Of a stretch of 8,004 nt of DNA, positions 1 through 6,283 are shown piece by piece. Positions within the stretch are counted from its first letter, which is position 1; every line of letters starts with the position of its first letter. Source of the stretch: Actinobacteria bacterium 13_2_20CM_68_14 (lineage in GTDB: Bacteria; Actinomycetota; Thermoleophilia; Gaiellales; Gaiellaceae); contig MNDB01000042.1 in assembly GCA_001914705.1 (NCBI GenBank), positions 1,965 through 9,968 of the forward strand. The letters run 5' to 3'. Both the position numbers and the translations under genes were made by a program. Below the pieces are notes generated by a model. That model saw only the letters and a program-made list of their open reading frames with translations. It had not been told where the DNA came from and did not search any database.

Positions 1-207
1 CGCGTCATGCTCGGCCTGCGGCTGGACGAGCCGCTGCCGGTCGCGGGTGTCGCCGCCTCCCTCGACGAGGAGGCGATCGCACGGCTTGAACGGCTCGGTC
101 TCGCCCAGCGCGTACCGCTCGGCGAGCAGCATGCGGGGAGCGCGTTGACCCTGACGCCCCGAGGGCGGCTGCTCGGCGACGCTGTGACGGCGGATCTCCT
201 CGCCTAA
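1..207 (+). CDS. hemW: HemW-like radical SAM heme chaperone, C-terminal end (partial)
   Basis: The reading frame is open from the first base of the window and ends at TAA (205-207), so only the last 68 codons are present. The visible residues include MLGLRLDEPL and, near the end, LTLTPRGRLLGDAV. This matches the C-terminal winged-helix-like region of HemW (formerly annotated as oxygen-independent coproporphyrinogen oxidase-like HemN), where a 'MLGLRL.eG' segment and a terminal 'LTprGrll.n.v' segment are typical. HemW is a radical SAM protein that delivers heme; its catalytic cysteine motif would lie upstream of the window and cannot be checked. The neighbour hrcA starts 13 bases downstream, the usual order in actinobacteria and many Firmicutes. 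The identification rests on a short stretch plus synteny. Confidence 0.8.
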   Translation, partial: RVMLGLRLDEPLPVAGVAASLDEEAIARLERLGLAQRVPLGEQHAGSALTLTPRGRLLGDAVTADLLA

Positions 208-210
208 AAT
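205..210 (+). promoter_or_regulatory. Candidate -10 element (TAAAAT) for hrcA
   Basis: TAAAAT overlaps the hemW stop codon and ends 10 bases before the hrcA ATG at 221. A start of transcription 7-10 bases downstream would give a leaderless or nearly leaderless mRNA. No Shine-Dalgarno is visible in the 13-base gap. A -35 box is weak at best (GTGACG at 184-189, 15-base spacer). The overlap with a stop codon raises the chance of a coincidental match. Confidence 0.35.
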
Positions 211-220
211 CCCTGCAGAG

Positions 221-1264
221 ATGCCGAATGTAGCCCCGACCGAACTGACCGACCGACAGCGCTCGCTCCTGCGCGGCGTCGTCGAGGAGCACATCGCGAC
301 CGGCCAGCCCGTCGGCTCGAGGACGCTCGTCGAGCGAACCGGCCTGCGCGTCTCGTCATCGACCGTCCGCGCCGAGCTCGCCGAGCTCGAAGCGCTCGGC
401 CTGCTGACCCACCCGCACACGTCGGCCGGGCGCGTTCCGACGGAAGCGGCCTACCGCTACTACGCGGACGGGCTGCTCGAGCGGCTGGAGCCGAACCCCG
501 GGCTGTTCCCGCTCGACTTGAGCGCTGCGCAGGCAGAGGTCGAATCCGCGCTCCAGGCGACGACCGAGATGCTCTCCGCGGTCACGCGCCTGCTCGCGCT
601 CGTCTCGGCGCCGCCGCTCGAGAGCGCCACGATCCGCCACGTCGAGGTCCTCCTTCTGCAGCCCCAGGTCGTGATGATCGTCGTCATCACCTCCACGGGC
701 GCGGTCACGAAGCGCATCTACGCCTTTGCCGAGCCCGTTGATCCCGGGCTCGCAAACTGGGCCGGCCAGTACCTGAACGACACGCTCGCGGGCCTGCAGC
801 CGGGGACGCACCAGCTCCGCCAGCGGTTCGAGGATGCGAGCCTCTCCGAGCGCGAGTCCGCCTTCCTGGCGACGCTTCGGCCCACGTTCACGGAGCTGCT
901 CGAGGAGGGCCAGAGCCTCTACGTCGGCGGCACGGCCGGCCTGCTCGAAAGCGCGCGTGGGGACGAGCTCGAGGCGTACCAGCGCCTGCTCGAGCTGCTC
1001 GAGAAGCGCGCCGCGCTGCTCGGTGTGCTCGGCCAGGCGCTCGATCCGCGCCGTCCCTTCGTCCGGGTCGGTGTCGAGCTCGACCATCCCGATCTCCAGC
1101 GCCTCTCGCTGGTCGGCGCGGCCTACGGGGTCGCGAACAGGACTCTCGGCGCAGTCAGCCTCCTCGGGCCCGTGCGGATGGACTACGAGAAGGCGCTCCG
1201 CTCGGTGCGCGGAGCCGCCTACGAGCTCTCCCGCTTCGTCGAGGAGATCTACGAGCGGAATTGA
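221..1264 (+). CDS. hrcA: Heat-inducible transcription repressor HrcA
   Basis: This 347-residue protein has the usual HrcA length. HrcA is a dimeric DNA-binding repressor of chaperone genes that binds the CIRCE inverted repeat and is kept active by GroEL. The N-terminal winged helix occupies about residues 8-80: a helix-turn-helix around 31-62 containing GSRTLVERTGLRVSSSTVR, and the wing signature HTSAGRVPTEAAYRYY at 66-81, strongly diagnostic of HrcA. The remainder (about 104-345) fits the HrcA effector/dimerisation domain, ending in a segment with GPVRMDYEKALRSV. The ATG at 221 is the only sensible start, since the HrcA N-terminus normally begins just before the 'LTDRQRSLL' helix. The gene lies 13 bases after hemW and 28 bases before dnaJ. 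No CIRCE-like repeat is visible anywhere in the window, so local autoregulation through CIRCE is not supported; its targets may lie elsewhere, such as groES/groEL. Confidence 0.96.
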   Translation: MPNVAPTELTDRQRSLLRGVVEEHIATGQPVGSRTLVERTGLRVSSSTVRAELAELEALGLLTHPHTSAGRVPTEAAYRYYADGLLERLEPNPGLFPLDLSAAQAEVESALQATTEMLSAVTRLLALVSAPPLESATIRHVEVLLLQPQVVMIVVITSTGAVTKRIYAFAEPVDPGLANWAGQYLNDTLAGLQPGTHQLRQRFEDASLSERESAFLATLRPTFTELLEEGQSLYVGGTAGLLESARGDELEAYQRLLELLEKRAALLGVLGQALDPRRPFVRVGVELDHPDLQRLSLVGAAYGVANRTLGAVSLLGPVRMDYEKALRSVRGAAYELSRFVEEIYERN

Positions 1265-1280
1265 TGGCTGAACCCGACGC

Positions 1281-1286
1281 TACGCT
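1281..1286 (+). promoter_or_regulatory. Candidate -10 element (TACGCT) for dnaJ
   Basis: TACGCT ends 6 bases before the dnaJ ATG at 1293, so a typical transcription start would fall on or next to the A of the start codon, giving a leaderless transcript. No Shine-Dalgarno is visible in the 28-base hrcA-dnaJ gap. A possible -35-like TTGATG at 1261-1266 has only a 14-base spacer, so support comes mainly from the -10 motif and its position. Confidence 0.35.
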
Positions 1287-1292
1287 GGGCTG

Positions 1293-2411
1293 ATGGCGAC
1301 GACGCAGCGCGACTACTACGAGGTGCTCGGGGTTGGGCGGGAGGCCGACGAGGGAGAGATCAAGCGGGCCTTCCGCAGGCTCGCGCGCGAGCTCCATCCC
1401 GACGTCTCGGAGGTACCCGATGCGCAGGAGCGTTTTCGCGAGGTCGTCGAGGCCTACGAGGCGCTCTCGAAGCGCGAGACGCGCGAGCTGTACGACCGCT
1501 TCGGGCATGCGGGGCTCCGCGGCGGCGGCTTCACGCCGACGCAGTTCGACTTCGGCAGCCTCAACGATCTGTTCGCAGCGTTCTTCGGCGACGACCTCTT
1601 CGGCGTCGGCGGCCGTGCGACACGCTCGCGTGGGGCGGACCTCGCCGTTCAGGTCGAGATCGAGCTGGTCGAGGCTGCGAGCGGAATCAAGCGGGAGGTT
1701 CCGTTTCCCGTTGCGGTCACGTGCGCCACCTGCGCAGGCAGTGGAACCGCGCCGGGCACGAGCCCGGTCACCTGTGAGACCTGCGGCGGCGCCGGCCGCC
1801 TGCAGCGGGTCTCCCGGAGCGCCTTCGGCGAGTTCGTCCGCACCCAGACCTGTCCGACCTGCAGGGGCGCGGGCCAGCGGATCGAGGAGCCCTGCCCCGA
1901 CTGCCGCGGCGAGGGCCGGATCGTCGAGGAGCGAACGCTCGAGGTCGAGATCCCGCCCGGGATCCATGACGGCCAGCAGATTCGGATCTCCGGCGAGGGC
2001 CATGCCGGCGGAGGCGGCGCCCGCGCCGGCGACGTCTACGTCGAGGTGCGCGTGAAGCCCGACCCGCGCTTCGTGCGTGAAGGAAACGACATCTTCTCGA
2101 CCGTCGATCTGACGATTACCGAGGCGGCGCTCGGAGCGACGGTGACCGTGCCGACCCTAGACGGCGAGACGGAGCTCGAGTTCGCCGAGGGGACGCAGGC
2201 CGGTGAGATCCGGGTGCTGCGCGGACGCGGGATGCCCGTCCTCCAGGGCTTCGGACGAGGCGACCAGCGCGTGCTCGTCAACGTCGCCGTTCCGCGCCGG
2301 CTGAACGACGAGCAGCGGCGGCTGCTCGAGGAGTTCGCACGCTCGACGGACGACGAGACCTACAGCGTCGACGAAGGCTTCTTCGAGAAGCTGAAGAGCG
2401 CGTTCCGCTGA
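1293..2411 (+). CDS. dnaJ: Chaperone DnaJ (class A Hsp40)
   Basis: This 372-residue protein is a complete class A Hsp40, the cytosolic co-chaperone that delivers unfolded clients to DnaK and stimulates its ATPase. The J domain spans about residues 6-72, with the essential HPD tripeptide at 35-37. A short Gly/Phe-rich linker follows (about 74-108). The zinc-binding region has all four CxxCxGxG repeats: C144/C147, C161/C164, C187/C190 and C201/C204. The two C-terminal client-binding beta domains cover about 115-335, and a tail with dimerisation helices ends at 372. It sits directly after hrcA with no grpE or dnaK beside it. In many actinobacteria this is the position of a second DnaJ ('DnaJ2'), while another copy accompanies dnaK elsewhere, so this may be one of two paralogs. 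Its stop codon overlaps the likely non-standard start of prmA. Confidence 0.97.
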   Translation: MATTQRDYYEVLGVGREADEGEIKRAFRRLARELHPDVSEVPDAQERFREVVEAYEALSKRETRELYDRFGHAGLRGGGFTPTQFDFGSLNDLFAAFFGDDLFGVGGRATRSRGADLAVQVEIELVEAASGIKREVPFPVAVTCATCAGSGTAPGTSPVTCETCGGAGRLQRVSRSAFGEFVRTQTCPTCRGAGQRIEEPCPDCRGEGRIVEERTLEVEIPPGIHDGQQIRISGEGHAGGGGARAGDVYVEVRVKPDPRFVREGNDIFSTVDLTITEAALGATVTVPTLDGETELEFAEGTQAGEIRVLRGRGMPVLQGFGRGDQRVLVNVAVPRRLNDEQRRLLEEFARSTDDETYSVDEGFFEKLKSAFR

Positions 2412-2473
2412 TCGGCCTGCGGCGCGTCTCCGTCACGGTCGACGGCGAAGCCGCGGAGTCGGCGCGCGCCGAG

Positions 2474-3169
2474 ATGCTGGCGCTCTTCCCGGAGGGCTTC
2501 GAAGAGGCCGAGCGCGGCGACGAATTCGAGCTCTCGGCCTACACCGACGCGGGCGGCGAGGCTCGGATGTCCGCCGTCTTCGGAGCGGTTGCGGCGAAAG
2601 AGGTGCCGGCCGACTGGGAGGAGCGTTGGAAGCACTTCCACCGGCCGGTGCGCGCCGGCCGCATCTGGATCGTGCCGCCCTGGGAGCAGGCGCCGCACGA
2701 CGAGGACGCGATCACGATCGATCCCGGCCGGGCGTTCGGGACCGGATCGCATCCGACGACGCGGCTCTGTCTCGAGCTCCTGAGCGAGCTCGAGCCCACT
2801 TCCTTGCTCGACGTCGGCTGCGGCTCAGGGGTGCTCGCGATCGCGGCCGCGAAACTGGGCTTTGCTCCAATCGTCGGGCTCGACTGCGATCCGCACGCGA
2901 TCGTGGCCGCCGAGGCGAACGCGGCCGCGAACGGAGTCGAGCTCGACTTCCGGCGCGGTGATGCACGCGTCGATCCGCTGCCGAAGACCGATGTGGGTGT
3001 CGCGAACATCAGCGAAGAGCTTGTCGCCGCCGTCGGCCCGCGACTGGAATGCACCCTGCTCGTCACCTCGGGATACTTCGAGCCGCACGTCCCGCGGATG
3101 CGTGGTTTCCGCGCCGTCGCTCGCCGGCGACTCGACGGGTGGGCTGCCGATCTGCACGCCCGGGAGTAG
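2474..3169 (+). CDS. prmA: Ribosomal protein L11 methyltransferase PrmA
   Basis: PrmA uses S-adenosylmethionine to methylate ribosomal protein L11. Numbering from the ATG at 2474 (231 residues), the substrate-linker signature AFGTGSHPTT is at 87-96, the SAM-binding glycine-rich motif DVGCGSG at 113-119, the acidic strand end GLDCDPHA at about 135-142, and ANISEEL, in place of the usual NxxL-type catalytic loop, at about 177-183. The upstream in-frame codons from 2408 read like a PrmA N-terminal strand and helix (IGLRRVSVTVDGEAAESAR). The frame has no ATG, GTG or TTG between its upstream stop and 2474. The true start may therefore be CTG at 2408 or ATC at 2411, giving about 253 residues; 2474 is the first standard start and is used conservatively. 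The gene follows dnaJ, as in Bacillus, but rsmE, which commonly comes next, is absent. The protein is shorter than the roughly 290-residue E. coli PrmA. Confidence 0.9.
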   Translation: MLALFPEGFEEAERGDEFELSAYTDAGGEARMSAVFGAVAAKEVPADWEERWKHFHRPVRAGRIWIVPPWEQAPHDEDAITIDPGRAFGTGSHPTTRLCLELLSELEPTSLLDVGCGSGVLAIAAAKLGFAPIVGLDCDPHAIVAAEANAAANGVELDFRRGDARVDPLPKTDVGVANISEELVAAVGPRLECTLLVTSGYFEPHVPRMRGFRAVARRRLDGWAADLHARE

Positions 3170-3172
3170 CAT
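3167..3172 (+). promoter_or_regulatory. Candidate -10 element (TAGCAT) for mtaB
   Basis: TAGCAT begins on the prmA stop codon and ends 8 bases before the GTG start of mtaB at 3181, the spacing expected for a leaderless transcript. No Shine-Dalgarno lies in the 11-base gap. No convincing -35 box is visible. The overlap with a stop codon is a reason for caution. Confidence 0.3.
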
Positions 3173-3180
3173 CCCGCGCC

Positions 3181-4368
3181 GTGGCGCGCTTCTCGATCCG
3201 CTTTCTCGGCTGCAAGGTCTCACAGACGGACGCTCAGGCGGTGCGTGAGCGGCTGCTCGCCGACGGGCACATGGAGTCGGACTGCGCGGACGTCGCCGTT
3301 GTCAATACCTGCTGCGTCACGCACGAGGCCGTGCGCAAGTCGAGGCACGCCGTCTCAAGGGCTGCGCGGACGCACGCGCGCGTTTACGTCACGGGCTGCG
3401 GCGCCAATCTCGCCGGCGATGCGTTCGCCGGCATGCCCGCCAACGTGCGAGTGATGGCCCGCCGCAGCGAGGAGACGCCGGAGCTCGTGGCGGGCGATGT
3501 CGGTGCGATCGGCTGCGTCCGGGCTGAAGCGCGGCTTGACCGCGTGCGCGCCTTCGTGAAGGTGCAGGACGGCTGCAGCTTCTCCTGCAACTTCTGCGTC
3601 GTTCCGCTCGTGCGGGGCAGTTCCCGCAGCCGGCGCGCCGCCGCGGTCCTCGGCGAGATTCGCCGCCGGGTCGACCAGGGTCACCGGGAGGTGGTGCTGA
3701 CCGGGATCAATCTCGGCTGCTATCGCGACCGGGAAGCGAGTTACACGCTCGCTCGCCTCCTGCGAGAGGCCGGTGCGATTCCCGGCCTGGCGCGCCTGCG
3801 GCTCTCGTCGATCGAGGTCAATCACGTCAGCGACGAGCTCGTCGCGGCGTTGCGCGAGACGCCGACGCTGGCGCGCCATCTGCACGTGCCGCTGCAGTCC
3901 GGCGACGACCGCGTTCTCCGCGCGATGGCCCGCCGCTACACGAGCACGACCTACCTCCGGCGCCTCGAAGCGCTCGGAGACTTCAACCTGACGACGGACG
4001 TGATCGTCGGCTTTCCGGGCGAGGACGAGCCTGCGTTTCGGCGCACGGTCGGGCTCGTCGGCGCGGCCGGGATCACGAAGGTGCACGTCTTTCCCTACTC
4101 GCCGCGTCCGGGCACGCGCACCGCCGCCGAAGACTCGGTTCCGGCTGCGATCAAGAAGGACCGAGGGGCGCGGCTGCGCGCGGTCTCGCACGCGGCGTGC
4201 ATCGAGCGCTGGCGCTCGAAGCTCGGCACGGATGATGTCGTGCTCGTCGATCGCCCCGGCCGCGGCTACGGCGACGACTATTCGCCCTGGCTGGTCGATG
4301 CGCCCGTCGGCGAACTCGTCCGTGTCCGCGCGGGGGCGGTCTCGGAGGAGGGGATCCTCGCTGCCTGA
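3181..4368 (+). CDS. mtaB: tRNA t6A37 methylthiotransferase MtaB
   Basis: MtaB is a radical SAM enzyme with two [4Fe-4S] clusters that converts N6-threonylcarbamoyladenosine at position 37 of tRNAs reading ANN codons to its 2-methylthio form. From the GTG at 3181 the protein has 395 residues. The N-terminal methylthiotransferase domain supplies three cluster cysteines: C11 (FLGCKVSQ), C44 (NTCCVT, with an extra adjacent Cys45) and C73 (VTGCGAN). The radical SAM CxxxCxxC motif is C132/C136/C139 (GCSFSCNFC). Later conserved segments include LTGINLGCY, HVPLQSGDDRVLRAMARRY and TTDVIVGFPGE. A short C-terminal part (about 340-395) fits the TRAM RNA-binding domain. An upstream in-frame ATG at 3049 would overlap prmA by 121 bases and add residues unlike the family, so GTG 3181 is preferred; it puts the cysteine at residue 11 as expected. 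MtaB is chosen over MiaB or RimO from the LGCKVSQ/NTCxVT motifs and the dnaJ-prmA context. Confidence 0.93.
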   Translation: MARFSIRFLGCKVSQTDAQAVRERLLADGHMESDCADVAVVNTCCVTHEAVRKSRHAVSRAARTHARVYVTGCGANLAGDAFAGMPANVRVMARRSEETPELVAGDVGAIGCVRAEARLDRVRAFVKVQDGCSFSCNFCVVPLVRGSSRSRRAAAVLGEIRRRVDQGHREVVLTGINLGCYRDREASYTLARLLREAGAIPGLARLRLSSIEVNHVSDELVAALRETPTLARHLHVPLQSGDDRVLRAMARRYTSTTYLRRLEALGDFNLTTDVIVGFPGEDEPAFRRTVGLVGAAGITKVHVFPYSPRPGTRTAAEDSVPAAIKKDRGARLRAVSHAACIERWRSKLGTDDVVLVDRPGRGYGDDYSPWLVDAPVGELVRVRAGAVSEEGILAA

Positions 4369-4388
4369 GGCGTCGACTCGGCGACGCC
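4369..4388 (+). terminator. Hairpin immediately after mtaB stop
   Basis: A perfect 7-bp inverted repeat (GGCGTCG at 4369-4375, CGACGCC at 4382-4388) with a 6-base loop begins on the base after the mtaB stop. No T tract follows, so it may be an mRNA 3'-end stabiliser or an inefficient or Rho-linked end rather than a classical intrinsic terminator. Confidence 0.4.
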
Positions 4389-4395
4389 GCGCGGA

Positions 4396-4422
4396 GGCCG
4401 TGCGGGCTTCGCCCGTGCGGCC
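4396..4422 (+). terminator. Strong 12-bp GC hairpin upstream of HIT gene
   Basis: The arms at 4396-4407 and 4411-4422 can form a 12-bp stem with two central G-U pairs and a TTC loop (or a TTCG-containing loop if the top pair opens). It lies 7 bases after the preceding hairpin. No T tract follows, so intrinsic termination is uncertain. Together the two hairpins fill most of the 96-base mtaB-HIT spacer and could limit read-through or separate mRNA segments by processing. Confidence 0.45.
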
Positions 4423-4449
4423 GTCCAATTCCGGCTCAATCATGGCGCC

Positions 4450-4456
4450 GGGAGGT
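4450..4456 (+). promoter_or_regulatory. Ribosome binding site for the HIT gene
   Basis: GGGAGGT ends 8 bases before the TTG at 4465. It is one of the few good Shine-Dalgarno sequences in the window and is the main reason for accepting a TTG start for the downstream gene. Confidence 0.75.
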
Positions 4457-4464
4457 CCTACGCC

Positions 4465-4797
4465 TTGAGTTCTCAGAACGACTGCCTCTTCTGCCGGCTG
4501 TACAAGGAGGGCGAGCACGTGCGCGAGGCCGACGGCTTCGTCGCGATCGAGGACATCAACCCGCGCGCCGACGTGCACCTGCTTGTGATCCCGGAGCGGC
4601 ACGTCCCGAGCTTCCGCGAGATCGGCGAGTTCGAGCCGGACGAGGCGAAGCGGATGCTGGAATTCGTCGCCGATACGGCCCGCGAGGCGGGGCTCGAGGA
4701 TTACCGGGTGATCGTCAACGTCGGCGAAGGCGCCGGCCAGACGATCTTCCACCTGCACTGGCACATCCTCGGCGGGCACACGACGGGGTTGCCGTGA
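4465..4797 (+). CDS. HIT-family (HINT-like) nucleotide hydrolase or transferase
   Basis: This 110-residue protein belongs to the histidine triad superfamily, Hint branch, whose members hydrolyse nucleoside phosphoramidates and related nucleotides in the cytosol. The triad HLHWH is at residues 96-100 (H96, H98 and the catalytic-position H100), preceded by NVGEGAGQTIFH and followed by ILGG. An N-terminal CLFC (C7, C10) together with H46 in PERHVPSF matches the zinc site of zinc-binding Hint proteins. Length is normal for the family, with a slightly short tail after the triad. Translation starts at TTG 4465, supported by GGGAGGT 8 bases upstream. The stop codon shares its last base with the ATG of the following yqeY-type gene, so the two are probably translationally coupled. 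A HIT gene near phoH and ybeY is also found in other actinobacteria. The physiological substrate cannot be told from sequence. Confidence 0.93.
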   Translation: MSSQNDCLFCRLYKEGEHVREADGFVAIEDINPRADVHLLVIPERHVPSFREIGEFEPDEAKRMLEFVADTAREAGLEDYRVIVNVGEGAGQTIFHLHWHILGGHTTGLP

Positions 4798-5240
4798 TGA
4801 GCCTGATCGCGCGCCTCGAGGACGAGCTCAAGCAGGCCATGGTGGCGCGAGACCAGTCGCGTCGGGACGCGCTGCGCCTGATCCTCTCGAGTCTCCGCTC
4901 GGCGGAGAAGGAGCTGCAGCGGCCGCTGCACGACGACGAGGAGCTACAGGTGCTCCAGCGCGAGCGCAAGCGCCGGCTCGAGGCGGCGGAGGCCTTCCGG
5001 GGCGGTGGCCGCGAGGAACAGGCGCTCGGAGAAGAGCGAGAGCTGGCAGTGCTCGAGGAGTTCATGCCCGAGCCGCTCTCCGAGGACGAGCTCGAGGAGA
5101 TCATCGACGACGCGATCGCAGAGGTCGGCGCGACGAGCATGCGCGACCTCGGCCGCGTCATGGCGGACGTGATGCCGCAAGTCTCGGGACGCGCCGACGG
5201 CTCGGTCGTCAGCCAGCTCGTGCGCGAGAAGCTCGCCTGA
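4797..5240 (+). CDS. GatB/YqeY-domain protein
   Basis: This 147-residue protein matches the YqeY family, homologous to the tail domain of the GatB subunit of tRNA-dependent amidotransferase. Its standalone role is unproven; tRNA binding or an accessory role in translation is often suggested. Conserved features are the N-terminal helical LKQAMVARDQSRRDALRLIL (11-30), the KELQR segment near 38-42, a charged helical region (about 47-85), the EEFMPEPLSEDEL block (about 87-99) and the C-terminal DLGRVMADVMPQVSGRADG motif (117-135). The ATG at 4797 overlaps the HIT stop codon by one base (TGATG). An in-frame GTG three bases earlier is possible but adds only one residue. A yqeY gene between mtaB and phoH recalls the Bacillus order, although rpsU, its usual neighbour there, is missing. 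Confidence 0.93.
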   Translation: MSLIARLEDELKQAMVARDQSRRDALRLILSSLRSAEKELQRPLHDDEELQVLQRERKRRLEAAEAFRGGGREEQALGEERELAVLEEFMPEPLSEDELEEIIDDAIAEVGATSMRDLGRVMADVMPQVSGRADGSVVSQLVREKLA

Positions 5241-5305
5241 GCCGCGCGCCTCGCGCCTCCGCGCCAGGCCCAAACCCGCGCGGGCGAGGGGGCGGTGCCG
5301 GTCCC

Positions 5306-5311
5306 TACACT
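5306..5311 (+). promoter_or_regulatory. Candidate -10 element (TACACT) for phoH
   Basis: TACACT ends 8 bases before the GTG start of phoH at 5320, placing a transcription start at or next to the start codon. No Shine-Dalgarno lies upstream of the GTG. The 79-base spacer after the yqeY-type gene gives room for a promoter, but no clear -35 box is seen. Confidence 0.4.
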
Positions 5312-5319
5312 GAGGCCCG

Positions 5320-6279
5320 GTGCAGGAGGTTTTCTCCGTCTCGAACGAGGTCGCGGCCGAGCTGGCCACGATCGGCGACGGCGTGCTCGGCGCCCTGCGC
5401 GACCGGCTGCGGTGCACGATCGTGCTGCGCGGAAACCGGCTGACGATCGAGGGCGACGAGCCCCACGTCGAGCAAGCTCGCGCTGTCGTCGACGAGCTCG
5501 CGGACCTGGTCGAGGGTGGACACGACATCAGCCCCACGACCGTCGATGCCGTGCTCTCGGCGCTCGAGCAGACCGAGGACATCCGCGAGGTCTTCGACGA
5601 CGTCGTCTGGCGTCATCGCGGCAAGAAGATCGCGCCGAAGACGGTGACGCAGAAGCGCTACGTCGACTCGATCCGCAATCACACAGTCACCTTCGGGATC
5701 GGGCCAGCAGGGACCGGCAAGACGTACCTCGCGATGGCGCTCGCGGTCGCGTCGCTATCGAACCGCGAGGTCGGCCGGATCATCCTGACGCGACCCGCGG
5801 TCGAGGCCGGGGAACGACTCGGCTTCCTCCCCGGAACGCTGCTGGAGAAGGTCGATCCCTACCTGCGGCCGCTCTTCGACGCGCTCTACGACATGCTGGA
5901 GCCCGACCGGCTGACGGCCCACATGGAGAAGGGCGTGATCGAGGTCGCGCCGCTGGCCTTCATGCGCGGCCGGACGCTGAACGACTCGTTCATCATTCTC
6001 GACGAGGCGCAGAACACGAGCCCGGAGCAGATGCAGATGTTTCTCACTCGCCTCGGCTTCGGCTCGAAGGTGGTCGTCACCGGCGACGTCACTCAGGTCG
6101 ACCTGCCGCGCGACCAGGCGTCCGGACTGATCCAGGTACAGGACATCCTCGGCTCGCTCGATGGTGTCGCCTTCGTTCGTTTCGGGCACGAGGATGTCGT
6201 CCGGCACAAGCTCGTCCAGCGAATCGTCGAGGCGTACCGGTTGCACGCGGAGGAGACCGGCACCGAGCGGAGCAGATAG
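5320..6279 (+). CDS. phoH: PhoH family ATPase
   Basis: This 319-residue protein is a PhoH/PhoL-type P-loop ATPase of the cytosol. The family is linked to RNA metabolism and its genes usually stand beside ybeY; its exact substrate is not settled. An N-terminal KH-like region is likely at about 10-65 (GDGVLGALRDRLRCTIVLRG). The ATPase domain begins around 105, with Walker A GPAGTGKT at 128-135, the conserved LTRPAVEAGERLGFLPG at 156-172, FMRGRTLNDSFIILDEAQN with Walker B at about 214-232, and the sensor-like VVVTGDVTQVDLP at 251-263. GTG 5320 is the only standard in-frame start before the domain: a stop lies in frame at 5311-5313 and the next GTG is codon 22. Oddly, an AGGAGGT lies within codons 2-4, after the start rather than before it. 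The gene ends 4 bases before ybeY, and the two are very likely cotranscribed. Confidence 0.95.
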   Translation: MQEVFSVSNEVAAELATIGDGVLGALRDRLRCTIVLRGNRLTIEGDEPHVEQARAVVDELADLVEGGHDISPTTVDAVLSALEQTEDIREVFDDVVWRHRGKKIAPKTVTQKRYVDSIRNHTVTFGIGPAGTGKTYLAMALAVASLSNREVGRIILTRPAVEAGERLGFLPGTLLEKVDPYLRPLFDALYDMLEPDRLTAHMEKGVIEVAPLAFMRGRTLNDSFIILDEAQNTSPEQMQMFLTRLGFGSKVVVTGDVTQVDLPRDQASGLIQVQDILGSLDGVAFVRFGHEDVVRHKLVQRIVEAYRLHAEETGTERSR

Positions 6280-6283
6280 GAAC

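Noticed and set aside
1155..2003. Antisense open frame (282 codons) across the hrcA end and dnaJ
   Set aside because: It is opposite the J domain and zinc-finger codons of dnaJ and its composition is typical of a GC-driven shadow; no motif was found.
3049..3180. Upstream ATG extension of mtaB
   Set aside because: The extra 44 residues overlap prmA by 121 bases, are Arg/Pro/Ala-rich and are unlike MtaB; GTG 3181 gives the expected start close before the first cluster cysteine.
4464..4470. CTTGAGT resembling half of an HspR (HAIR) heat-shock site at the HIT start
   Set aside because: The matching half ACTCAAG is absent at the required 7-base spacing, so there is no inverted repeat; a single 7-base match is likely chance.
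3355..4779. Long antisense open frame (474 codons) opposite mtaB and the HIT gene
   Set aside because: It lies opposite two genes with clear catalytic motifs, and its translation is rich in Arg, Ala, Asp and Val with no recognisable domain. Long antisense frames are expected in high-GC coding DNA.
6161..6283. Upstream ATG extension of ybeY
   Set aside because: The added residues are Ser/Arg-rich shadow of phoH in another frame; GTG 6284 gives the expected YbeY N-terminus.
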